Shown: one piece after another, positions 46,701 to 57,559 of the stretch
How the letters are laid out: every line of letters begins with the position of its first letter
How positions within the stretch are numbered: the stretch's first letter is position 1
NCBI GenBank assembly: GCA_019426215.1
Contig: CM033401.1
Location: 18,977,134-19,041,133 of the forward strand
Direction of reading: 5' to 3'
DNA from: Buddleja alternifolia
Taxonomy: Eukaryota > Streptophyta > Magnoliopsida > Lamiales > Scrophulariaceae
Length of the DNA: 64,000 nt
Notes under the pieces: model-generated
What the model was told of the DNA's origin: nothing
Database searches by the model: none
The model's input: the letters and a program-made list of their open reading frames with translations, nothing else
Made by a program: the position numbers and the translations under genes

Positions 46701-47642
46701 TGTTCACACAAATTTTCAAGTCTACAATTTCATAAAAGACAAGAAAGGATAATATGGACAAATAAATAAATCAATTCAAAGAATATTACAATTTTAGTGG
46801 AATAATTCTTCTATCGAAAACTAATCCCCTAATTCTTCACTCCAAACACGATTCAAGGGCTTGAAAGCTTATTCTTGAATCAAACGATGTAAATGATTTG
46901 GGAAAGTTGAAAGCTTCAATGCTAGCTCGTCGCTTTGATCTTCCTTCAACTTGATTTGGACTTTTATAACGTTTATTCGAGGGTTTAACACCTTAATCTC
47001 GGATTAAACGATATAATTTGATGAATTTTGTCAAGAACACTTTGAAATTTGCCTTGAACGTCTTCTTGAATTTGAAGAACTTGTAGAGAGAAATTGAGAA
47101 CTTTTCTTGTCTTCTCTAGCTCCAATTTAATTTTATCTTGTTTGTGAGCTCCCATGAACCCTATTTATAGGTATAGGATGGAGAAGCCATGAATTTTTTA
47201 AACACCTTTGATAATTATCTCTTTAATATTTATTTATTAAGAGATAAAGATCAATTGATTTTGAGCCATTTGATTGGCTAATATTTGAGGAGGATAAATT
47301 TAATAGATATTTCTCTTTAATATCTATATTAATTTAAAGAGATAAATATCAATTAATTTGGAGCCATTTGATTTGTCCACTTATCCACTTGGCGCAGTGT
47401 GATTGGTCATTGACTTCTTTACTGCAAGATATAATTTGATTGACAGGACCACCTTAATTTGACACGTGGCGCAATTTGATTTGCCAATAAAATAAATATT
47501 AAAATATCAATTGAATCAATTCTTTAATTTTGGAATTAAATTTGATAAATCCCAAAATATAAATTAAAGACTTAACTTGATAATTAATATCATATTTTCC
47601 ACTTGTCACAATTTAACTGGGCTTAAATTTGTTCTGTCTACA
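46701..47642 (-). repeat. 5' LTR of the Tat element
   Basis: On minus it starts TGTAGACAGAACAAAT and ends GTGTGAACA, the canonical TG...CA. It is the partner of 34146-35088. Confidence 0.93.
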
Positions 47643-48257
47643 TATATATACGTATATATGTGGGGGTCGAAGAAAACATAAATCTATAATGATTGGATAG
47701 AATTTTTATGTGGATTCTATTAAGTTGAGTAGAGAAAGGATATAAAAAGTAATTTGTGTTTCAAGGGTATTTTGTATTAAATGTTTTGCAAAAGATATAT
47801 ATATATGTCAATGAGTAGAAAGATATCATAAAGCAGCGACAATAAAGTGTGCATTATAATTAAATGAAAAAAAAAGTGCATCAAAATTAAATGAAATATA
47901 AACAATTGTGAGTGATGCCTAAAGAGTAAATATTATTACAAATGTTAAAAAGCCTCTTTAAATATGAACCAACTGATGGATGATCATATTCATCAAGCAG
48001 AAATGAACTTCTCTACTATAAATTAAATCTAAAAACTACAAAAATGTATAGAATTCAGAGAAGAAAAATTATACTGAGGAAAAATATCAATCAAGATAAA
48101 TTAACATGAAAAATATTAATTTAAAATATCTCATAAAAGAAGCATAGAAATCGTACAATTAGAAATAAGGAATGTGATAAATAAATAAAAGAGAACCAAG
48201 GGGTAAAACGGGTAAAACTTGGATGGCCTCAAAAGTTGTATTTTATTATATATAGAT

Positions 48258-49573
48258 TTAGCTTCCAAAAATGGGTAAAACTTCTAACATGTTAAAATAA
48301 AATATCATGAAAAAGAAAACCGAAAAAGGCAAAGTAACAAAGTTTCACATGGGAAGAATATGTATGTGTGTGAGAGTTAATTTATACAAAGAAAAGAAAG
48401 AAAGAGATGATAATTTTGCAGAAGTGCCACTTCTTATGCAAATACTAATTACACTAAAAATATTATTTTAAAAACCAAACTGTGGAAAATTATTTATTCA
48501 GTTACAGAATCCGAACTATAAATCTGAAAATAAGGGGAGAAATATCCAAGGATTTAATGATTTTAAATAAAAGAAACCAACTATGTGATTTTTTCTTGGA
48601 AATTAAATAATTCGGAATTCTGAAGAAAAAAAAATAGTATTTGTCCAAATTACAGTCAATCTCTATCAAGTATCCATGACTATAAAAAAAAATTTGTAAA
48701 TATATATAATAGTCATCTAATAAGATAATTTCATACATGGAAATAGATAATACAACCATAAAATAATAATGAAAGAATGCATAAAATAATAATGAAAAGG
48801 AAAATCTTGAAGGTGAAATCATCTCAATGAATTAGATGTAATAATTGATAAATATAGGAGAAAGTTGAGAAAAAACATAAAAAACGTTAAATACTAAAGA
48901 GCAAGGGATGGTCACATCGACATGAAAAAAAATAAAATATTAATAATAACAACAACAACAACAATGAGATAATAAAACCATAAAATAACAAAGAAAAATC
49001 CTCAAATTTTTAAAAATAAACTAATAATCTAAACAAAAATACAATAAAATATGTAAAATGGAATAATAAGTCAGTAAATGTGCTAAGATTTGAAAAAAAA
49101 AAAATAAGAGCAAGATTAAATTATAAGTCTCTTTTTATGAATTGATCAAATTATAAGTTAAAAACCACTAAATCGCTTCCACCGAATTAAATTGTAGAAG
49201 GAAATTGATAATTAGATATGCAAAAATATATAGAAGTGATAGATAGGAAATGAGTACAACCTTAAAGAGGGAAAAGAAAATGCTTTGAGCCTTTACTTGG
49301 AGCCACAACGTGAACGCAGAATTGGAAAATTAAAATTGAGAGGAGGTAACTCGAATGTTAAATGTTCTTTTTTGTCATTGACATACTCACTCGAATGATG
49401 CATTTAAAAAGGTAACTGATTTCTAAACTTATATAAGTAATATTTTGTAACTCCAAATTTGAAAAATAAATATTTGTGGCTACAATCAAGGCAATCGGTT
49501 CAACCATTTAAGAATATATATACATGATTTCCTGTAAATAATTGCCAAGCAACCAACAACCCAATTTTTCTAA

Positions 49574-49611
<38 letters not shown>

Positions 49612-49807
49612 TTGAAATTTGAAATTTTGATTAAGTAAAGAAATCTATTAGTTACTAACTTTATCCGAAAAGATATGAAGTTGTTAAGATTAATAATTTT
49701 ATTGATTTAAATTTAATATGTATTTAGAAAGATTTATTCAATTTTTCTTATGTGGCAAAATAGAGTTCAATTGGGCCATCCACGTGTGCACTTATTTGGA
49801 TGGCATC
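48258..49807. other. AT-rich intergenic DNA, no gene
   Basis: It consists mainly of A- and T-runs with an (TA)n microsatellite at about 49579-49608. No ORF with protein-like composition was found. Confidence 0.5.
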
Positions 49808-51367
49808 TGTTGGTCCCAAGTGGCATACGAAAGGGTCTAAAAGGGGGGGGGGGGGGTTGAATAGACCCTGAAGTCTTTTTCGACTTCAAAAGATTCGTAT
49901 TAAAAAGGATTTTGGACGCTTGAAAAGTAGACGCTTGAAGTGTCTAACACTTGACTTAAGCGTTCACTTAAAATATAGGCGCTTTGGTGAAGCTTCTAAC
50001 GAAGACTGTTTTTATAAAGTTAACTTAGATTTCAAGACTTGAATACTACAACCAAATAGGTTTGAGCGTTCACTTCTTTGATCAGTGTTAGCACAACAGA
50101 ATAATTTTTGGAGTCTTCTCTTTGAAAGCTTTAGCGTCACAGAAAGTGTATTTAGTTGCTTAATGTTTGATTAAGTTTTACTTTATCAGATTATGATATG
50201 ATAATATGAATGCTGAAAGTAAAGTAAAGAACAATATTTGTAAGGTTCGTTGGGTGGTATAATCCCAACTACGTCCTTCTTCTCCTTGAACACTTGGAGG
50301 CAATCCACTAAAATGATTCTCAAAGAATCACACAGAATTTTCTACAAATTAGGGAAAGATGGATGTCGATGACTTGAGCTCCTTGATCACACAGATTTCT
50401 GCTCCAAATCACTTTGATCCCCTTGCTTCTTTTACCCAGAAATATGGCAAGTATCCAACTTTGACTTCACACAGATCGCGAGGCTTGGATAGGGGTTTTT
50501 CTAATTGGTTTGTTTGATTTTGATAAAGTTCAAACAACTAGGAATATCTCAGTAGTAATGTGAGTTTTTCCGAAAAGAATGTTTGAGATATTGGTTGACT
50601 GTCTCAAGATTGGAAGAAAAGCAAAGAGAATATTTTCTTGAAAGTTTTGGCTTTTCTGAGATTATAAGGAATGAGACTTCAATGCAACAACAATTCGACT
50701 TGATAATTGTTCTCTATTTTTGGCTTGTTGTTGAAGTCCTATTTATAGGCATTCTTGGAAAAAGTGTCCATTTGACACATGCAAGGGCGCGTGTCTCTCA
50801 CTTCCGCGAGTGAACAACTTTTGTCCTTTTTCCTGAAAATCTGCTGCACAAAAGTTGGTGCTGCAGTCTTTGAATAGTTGACAGTCCAATAGGGTGGCTT
50901 CTCCGTACGTCTGAAAGTGCTTATCACATTTAATGCTCTTATCAGCATTTAATGCATTTGAATTAAATGCCCGTTGGCATTTAATGCATTTGAGAATATT
51001 TGCATTAAACTCCTTCTGGACTTTAGAAATAGATTCAGGTGAAATCAGTCATTGATAGACGCTTATTCAATCCTTGAATTACTTCGATCCATAAGGTGAC
51101 GCTTGGAAAGGCTGGTCATTCTAGACGCTTGGAATCTTCATCTTTATTCAGACTTCAGGCGCTTGAGTCTTCAAACTATACTTCTGATAAACTCACTCAG
51201 AACAGATCAGGCGCTTAGTCTAAGACAACTTAATCTAAAATAAGAATAAAGCAAAGCTTATTACAAATCTAACGCTTCAAAGCTAAAAAAACAAACTTAC
51301 ATATTTTGGGGTCTAACAAAAAGTCCTAATTGTCATCATCAAAACATCTAACATGAAATTCCTAACA
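49808..51367 (-). repeat. 3' LTR of the Sirevirus (1560 bp)
   Basis: Plus-strand ends are TGTTGGTCCC and CCTAACA, so both termini are TG...CA. Near the left end is a run of 14 G (49843-49856) followed by TTGAATAGACCC, a signature of Sirevirus LTRs. Several TGACGCTT/GACGCTTGA motifs occur. A CCTATTTATAGGC TATA-like motif lies at about 50738-50750. Confidence 0.8.
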
Positions 51368-51385
51368 ATTTCCCCCTTTTTGATG
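51368..51385 (-). other. Polypurine tract of the Sirevirus
   Basis: On minus it reads CATCAAAAAGGGGGAAAT, directly before the LTR start TGTTAGG. Confidence 0.85.
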
Positions 51386-51640
51386 ATGGCAATACTTACT
51401 CTTTTATAATTCAAAAGTTAGACAGCCAAAATAAAAATTAGCTTTGATTAGATACGGTTAGCTAAAGTTAGTTACGCTTCAACGAGATGTTTCAGCTGAA
51501 AAAATGCATTTTATATATATCAAGGATTACAAGCATTTTTACAACTAAACAAACAAAATATGTGAGACAAGAATATAGATAATGCAAATCAAAAAGCTTT
51601 AGTGACTTGATCTAACTTTGTATCGTTTGGGCATTTCAGC

Positions 51641-54361
51641 TCAGATAGCTTCAGTCAGATTATCTTCCATGGTCATCATTGCTTCATGATCTTTGTTGAT
51701 TATGAGCTTATTTTCTTCTTGTTGTCTCTTCTTGAAAGCAGTAAAGTGTTTGTCCCAATCAGTTGGATCAATACCAATATACCTTAGACAAATTCTGAAA
51801 GTTCGGATGAAGTCAGACATCTGCCTCTCTTCAGCTAAAATTTTTGGATCTGAAGGTTCTGGAATGGATGCTCTTTGAAGAGGGATGTGAAACTGTTCTA
51901 ACATAGCTCTTGTAGGTATTAGTAGATTTGGATATAGTGCTCTTGGAGGTTCCCTTAGTGTTCTACTAGGCGCTCCAGAGTCACTTATTTTAAAAGTAGT
52001 TATCCAAGATGGGAGACTTAGCGTAGAAGGAGAGGTTAAGACTTGACGCCTAAGAGGCGAAGTCTCTTGAGTTCTTGAACTAGACGATTTCCTCTTTTCT
52101 CCTTTCTGCTTCTCTTCCCCCATATTGCCATCATCAGACTTCAAAAAGTGTTCTGTAAGTAAACTTACCTGATGAGCAATATGAGACATAGAGTCTGAGA
52201 TGTCGTCCAGACGCTTGTCGAAGTGTTCCTGCAGTGCGAGAAGCTTGGCGTTGGTAGTATCATTTAGAGATGTCTCTAGGGTTTCGAGGCGCTTTTCTAA
52301 CTCTTCTTTCATGGAAAGTTGGTGGGCGTGAGTAGCATCATGCATTTCTTGAAAAGTTTGTTTGCACTCACCAACAACCGCTTGAGCTGAGCTACGCATA
52401 TGAGCAAATTGAGCGCTCATAATGTGAGACTCAATCTTTGCCAAATCTTCTTTAATCCAGTGAAGGGATTCTTCATTCTGAGTAGCATGAACACTTATAT
52501 CCTCCAGAACGGATTTGAGCAAAGGACCAAAAGATTGACTCTCATCTGATTGAACCGCTTGAGGAGTCGGTCGCTTGAATCTGGATGAGTGTTTCAGATA
52601 GTCAAGGGGAGCTTGATATGCTGGATCAAAGACAGTACCTCGTAGGTCAAGAGAGAGATCCTCAGCAATATCAGCAGCAACCGGTTCAGGAGCGTCAGGA
52701 ATATCCTCTGGTTGAGACGCTTGAACAGGTTCTTCAGTAGAGGCTGGAAAACTAGCAACTTCAGAAGTGGACGCTTCAATTGTCTTAGCAGGGGCTTCCT
52801 CTAGCGCTGACTCTGCTTGGCGAAAGTCATCGAATTGGAAGTTCCAATTTGCTAAATCGGCAAAAGAAGTGGACGAAGCTTCCAAAAGTTCAGTCAGTCT
52901 GGATCTAGAACAGCAAGAACCAGAAATAAATGTGCGAAGAGGGCTATCAATGGCCCTGATGTGCATGGGACCAATGATGTCAAGCACATGATGCGGAAAG
53001 ACTTTGGACGACGCAACTTCTGTCATCTCAACATCTAGATGGACATCGGTTGACGCTTCAGCAGTAGCTGGAGCTAAAGCTGTAACAAAAGAACTATCCT
53101 CTATAAGAGCAGGATCTTCTACAAATGTAGGAATAAGAATGCTGTGGGAAGAAATAAACTTACCCTGAGAACTTGTCTCAACAGCAACACTTTGAGCGCT
53201 TGGCTCAACAGCAACTTGAGCGCTTGGCTCAACAGTCTCAGGCCCTTCAGAAACAGGAGTAGCTCGACGCTTGCTTATCCTGGAACGCTTGAATATTTTC
53301 TTCATGTTGACTCCTTCAACGAGTTTAAGCGCTTGAGCAGGAGGAGCAGCAGCTGGTTCATCGAATTCGATTTGTTTGATGATTCCTTCCAGCTTCCTTC
53401 GCTTGAGAGGTAACTTATCCTGTGCATCCTCATCAGTTTCCTCATCATCTTTCTGAGGAGCAGGAACAGCTTGTACCTTGGGCTTTCTAGGAGCCCTCTT
53501 CTTGGTAACAGCCGGACGCTTCACTGCTTCCTCTTGAGCAGGACGCTCAGCCTCTTCATCAGACGCTTCACGTACAGTCTGATGCTCAGAAAGTGATTTA
53601 GCAGCACCACCGATTTTGGGAGGATTGAAAAGATTTGTTAGCATCCTTCGTCCAAAAAACTTAGTCTTATTCAGCGGGAGACCTGATGAGTCAATGCAGT
53701 CTGATCAGTACAGAAGGTCACTCAAAACAAGTCCATATGGTTTATTAGGTGTGTTCAGACAGTCCCTAAACCTTCCAAAGATGTACTCACTCCAGTTGAT
53801 TTTGATGGAGAGAAGTATAGTAGTCATCATCTGAAATTGGATGGGGTTGACCTTATCGAACGTGCCCACTCTACATTCAACAATTTTACTGCAGAAATCA
53901 GCCAACAGTCTGTACTGAGATACCAGATCTTTCTTTTCAAAGTGCTGGGTGTAGGGTACACCATCGTACGCCCTCATAACCGTCCATGCTTCCTTGATTT
54001 GTGCCAAAATAACACTATCCAGTGCATCACCTTCATTAGGAAGATTGAAGTTCTTTGCAATGGAGTCAGCAGTCAACACAAATTCTTTTGCTGGCTCTTT
54101 CTTGGACATAGAAAGGAGGCAAGAGATAGATTTCTTGTCCTCCGAGAGTTTTGCAGTCCTCCAGAAAGTATCAACTTTCGTCGAAAATGAGTATGAGTAC
54201 TGTGTTAAGAACTTCTTGAGTCCAGCCTTTGTAACAGTATCCATCATATCATGCAGGTTGATTTGGGGTTGATCATACAAGAATTTCCAATCAACAACAA
54301 GGCCTTCAGTAACCTTGATGATGGGCTCGGCAGAAGTAGATGAAGCTTTCTTTGGTGCCAT
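51641..54361 (-). pseudogene. Sirevirus envelope-like ORF, about 905 codons with one internal stop
   Basis: Two long open frames (54361-53705 and 53644-51641) are in the same phase and separated by one TGA at about 53705 plus about 20 further codons. The N-terminal third (MAPKKASSTSAEP onward) is a globular region with WRTAKLSEDKK and PYGLVLSDLL. The middle is rich in Pro, Ala, Glu and lysine clusters (KRRKLEG, RSRISKRR), perhaps nuclear signals. The C-terminal part has long charged helices that could form coiled coils (about 52470-52130). I see no signal peptide or clear membrane segment, so the name envelope-like is by position only. Confidence 0.75.
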
Positions 54362-55084
54362 TTTTGAAAGTAGAGTGAATTGAGATTTTCTTTTGCTTTG
54401 AGAGAGAGAGAGAAATTTGCAGAAATTTTTGAGTGAAAGTGAACGATCTTTCTGCAGAAGTTTTGTTTTAAATGACACAGTAAAGAGTTTTGAAACTTGT
54501 GTTCTCTAGTCGCTATAGGATTTAGACACGTGTAAAGACTTTTGAATCTCAGCCATAAATTCATTAACTGCGAACGCGAGTTTTCTGTAAGAGAGAGAAG
54601 TTACAGTTGGTAATTCTCACATATAATGATTTGACATCCGAGTTTTTTTTTTTTTAAAGAAAATAAAAAAGAAAAACGTTTGGTATTTTTAGCGTGTAGC
54701 ACACGCGCCTGATGGTACACTGACACATACACAAACACGTGCTATCTCTGAACCGTTATTTTAAAAGTTTTGGTTACCCGCTAGTTTGATGTGATAGAAG
54801 CGTGCGAGTAGAGTACAAAATAGACTTTTGAGTCTACCCACTACTTCAAAAAGCTTGTAAACTTTATGCATGACTTGTAAAAATATATTTTTATATTAAG
54901 AGTTGAATGGAATTGGTTCAACGCTTAACTGATACTACTTGTTGGTATATGAAAATTAGACGCTTAGGATTGAAAAGACTTTTTATGTTTGAGCGTCCAA
55001 TATTTTATGTAAAAGTAATACTGAGCGTTGATGATCATGCATCTGAAAATTTTGATCATTTACGCTTGCAGTTATGGTCAAGTA

Positions 55085-55175
55085 CAACTTTAAGGTTCCC
55101 CCTAAATTTGATAACTTGTACCAGTTAGGAAAATCTTTTAGATATAAATCAAGTGGATTCCCCCTATATTATATG
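55085..55175 (-). other. Two additional polypurine-like tracts after pol
   Basis: On minus, AATATAGGGGGAATCC (55170-55155) and AAATTTAGGGGGAACC (55108-55093) lie just after the RNase H stop. Repeated tracts of this kind are reported for Sireviruses between pol and the 3' LTR. Confidence 0.6.
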
Positions 55176-55200
55176 TCTAATAAAATATGATGCAAAATGA

Positions 55201-55830
55201 TTAAGCATTTAAATCAATCATACCTAATTCACTTCTCAAAGTGAGAAAACGTTGTTCGTTGAGTGCTTTGGTGAAGATATCTGCCAATTGTTTGTCAGTT
55301 CCAATGAAGTGCATGGTGATATCTTTATTTTGAACGTGGTCACGAAGAAAATGGTATCTAATGTCAATGTGTTTGGTTCTGGAATGAAGAACAGGGTTTT
55401 GAGTCATGGCTAGAGCGCTTTGGTTATCACAATGAATGGGGGTTGGGCCTAGGATTATTCCATAATCTCTAAATTGTTGCCTCATCCATAATACTTGTGC
55501 ACAACAACTTCCTGCAGCTACATACTCAGCTTCGGCTGTTGAGGTAGCTATGGATTGTTGTTTCTTACTGTGCCATGAAATTAACCTATCACCTAGAAAT
55601 TGACATGTACCACTAGTACTTTTACGATCTATTTTGCAACCTGCAAAATCTGCATCTGAGTAACCAATTAGTTCAAAAGGTGAATCCCTAGGATACCATA
55701 TGCCCACATTTTGTGTGCCTTTCAGGTAATTAAGGATCTTTCTTGGCATCAATTAAGTGTGACTCTTTAGGATCGGCTTGAAATCGTGCACACATGCATA
55801 CCAAAAACATAATATCAGGCTGAATTATTT
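55201..55830 (-). pseudogene. Sirevirus pol, C-terminal RNase H part
   Basis: On minus it begins with PDIMFLVCMCARFQADPKES, has a one-base shift near 55750, and continues KILNYLKGT, GYSDADFAGCKIDRKSTSG, SWHSKKQQSIATSTAEAEYVA and LADIFTKAL, ending at 55201. These are the classic copia RNase H motifs. Upstream sequence is missing. Confidence 0.9.
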
Positions 55831-56168
55831 TTATGAATCGTCAAATAGTTGAATGCAATATAGGTCATTAAAAGATTGTGTATACTATTATATACCGAGC
55901 AAAGATTATGTTGGATATTATTTATTATGTGTAGAATAGTGTTGATGTTGTAACATTAGTTTTGTGCGGTAAAAATGAGTCATTATTTTTGATTAATATT
56001 GTTTATTTGCATCAAATAAGTTCATTATTTTTTCAATATTCAAAATTTTGATGTTGTTTTGGATCAAATAATCAATGATTCCATATTTTTTGTGTTTACA
56101 AAAGTTCAATAGAACCCTTTTTGTGTCAATTTTAAAGAACCTTTCATTCTTTTAGCAACTTTTTACCC

Positions 56169-56232
<64 letters not shown>

Positions 56233-57080
56233 TTGGGAGAGGTTTGAAGGACAAGAGCATTTTTGGAGACTCTGGAATCGAGAGAAGACGGAGGATTCAA
56301 CGGGAGATCAACATCCAAACGTGTATTAGGGAGTTCTTTTCCTTTTCTTTTAAATTAGGGTTGAATTCTCTATGAATGTTAAGATGTGGGTTTTGTAATT
56401 AACTACAATATGGGCTAAACTTCTTTGATCAAGGCCATGGTTGGGTCAATTATTTCATGCGTTGATTGTTTGCTTTTTGTTGGATTAATTTTGCATTGAG
56501 CTATGTCTTTAATGTTTGGGCTTAAATGCTTAAATTTGCTTGATCACCAAGTGTCTTATATAATGCATAGGTTTGAGACCAGAGACGATAACCTAGGGAG
56601 GATAGCAAATATTATGCTCCCTATAGTTAAACCGACTAGAGATAGACTCGATTTCTTTAAGTGACTTTCTACTAACATGGGAAATTCCTAGACCACTCTA
56701 ATGCATCGTTGTTAATCAAGTTTTCATATAGAGATATATAGAAAATCGTTAACAAGGGTAAGATTGTTATGTCAAGAGATTGGGTAGTGCGTATATTAGG
56801 AAATTTCACGTTGGCTGAATAGCATAATTGGTTGAACCGTGCGTCTTAATTAATTGCTTCCCTCCATCGTTTTCTCACTTTCTTTGTTTAATTGCCTTAG
56901 TTAATTATTCATTCTAGCTAATTAGCACAGCCACCTTTGATAATCGATAGATTTAACTTAGAAACGGATAATATAACAATCTTGGTACTTAAATTATAGT
57001 CGTCCCTGAGGATGCGATATACCCGAACTTAACCATCCACTATTACTACGTACACGGCCTAGTTCTCTTGCTAGGATCTT
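55831..57080. other. Non-coding DNA, partly LTR-like; compound microsatellite
   Basis: No gene. A (TA)n(GA)n tract is at 56171-56229. From about 56230 to 57070 the sequence looks like an LTR or leader of a gypsy element (for example GTCCCTGAGGATGCGATATAC near 57003), and it borders an Athila-like gag relic, but no LTR pair was found. Confidence 0.4.
56171..56229. repeat. Compound (TA)n(GA)n microsatellite
   Basis: About 30 bp of TA repeats are followed directly by about 28 bp of GA repeats. Confidence 0.9.
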
Positions 57081-57094
57081 GTAGTGTCTTTAAT

Positions 57095-57530
57095 TCAAGA
57101 TGTGTTTTTCACTTTTAAATGCAACCGACGGTAGTTGTTGCCTGTCATTTCCTCTATGAGATTGTAGGCTCCATTGAAAGACTTTCCCACCACCGCCCGC
57201 CCGTTGTGGCATCTATTGTTGTCCTTATGGAGCCATGAAGACCATCGTAAAACGTTTGAGTTTACAACCAATCGGGCATTCCATGATGAAGACATCTTCT
57301 AAGACGCTCTACGTAACGTTCTCATACCTCATACAATATTTCGGCTTCATGTTGCATGAATAATGTTATTTCATTTCTCATCTTGGCTGTCTTGAGGGGA
57401 GGAAAGTACTTGAATAAGAATTGTCGAGCTAAGTTTTTTACCAAGTAGCAATAGCATCCACGGGTATATACATCAACAATCTTATCCTTATATCCCAAGG
57501 AGATCAACGATATGACTGTACCCGCATATG
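57095..57530 (-). pseudogene. Athila-like Ty3/gypsy gag fragment
   Basis: On minus, the frame 57507-57322 reads LARQFLFKYFPPLKTAKMRN and EITLFMQHEAE, matching the FLxKFFPPxKTAKLRNDI segment of Athila-type gag. After a frameshift, the frame 57295-57095 continues with KSFNGAYNLIEEMTGNNY, equivalent to the EAYELLExMAxNNY block. Both are short, broken and without flanking pol. Confidence 0.75.
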
Positions 57531-57559
57531 AAATTCATGAAACGTCGGGTCCTATGAGA

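Larger units (their letters stand above)
34146..47642 (-). mobile_element. Ty3/gypsy Tat-lineage LTR retrotransposon, 13.5 kb, with antisense plant mobile domain gene
   Basis: Two LTRs of about 942 bp (34146-35088, 46701-47642) bound the element. Five-base TATAT occurs on both sides (34141-34145, 47643-47647). Gag-pol runs on minus in the order gag, protease, reverse transcriptase, RNase H, second (archaeal-type) RNase H, integrase; the second RNase H marks the Tat lineage. Between integrase and 3' LTR lies about 4.7 kb that contains a plant mobile domain gene in opposite orientation. Stops and frameshifts break several domains. The LTRs differ by roughly 5% over the first 240 bp (counted by eye), so the insertion is not recent. 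Confidence 0.93.
33286..48257 (-). mobile_element. Helitron, non-autonomous, split by a 13.5-kb retrotransposon
   Basis: Read on the minus strand, the 3' end has a hairpin (CCGTGC-TTTG-GCACGG), then 9 bases, then the terminal CTAG at 33289-33286, followed by host T. The 5' end is TCTATATATAATAAAATAC beginning at 48257, preceded by host A. The 5' TC, 3' hairpin plus CTRR and A/T insertion site are the defining Helitron marks. Subtracting the LTR element leaves about 1.47 kb with no helicase. The hairpin and CTAG are clear; the 5' end was chosen by its typical sequence, so the pairing is an inference. Confidence 0.6.
49808..55830 (-). mobile_element. Ty1/copia Sirevirus, 5'-truncated, with envelope-like ORF
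   Basis: On minus the order is the end of the copia reverse transcriptase/RNase H (55830-55201), an envelope-like ORF (54361-51641), a polypurine tract (51385-51368) and a 3' LTR (51367-49808). An extra ORF between pol and the 3' LTR and repeated AGGGGGA tracts are hallmarks of Sireviruses. Gag, protease, integrase and most reverse transcriptase are missing, and homology stops near 55830. No second LTR occurs in the window. Confidence 0.85.

Noticed and set aside
52767..54272. Plus-strand ORFs of 70-117 codons
   Set aside because: Antisense shadows of the Sirevirus envelope-like ORF; composition follows its codons.
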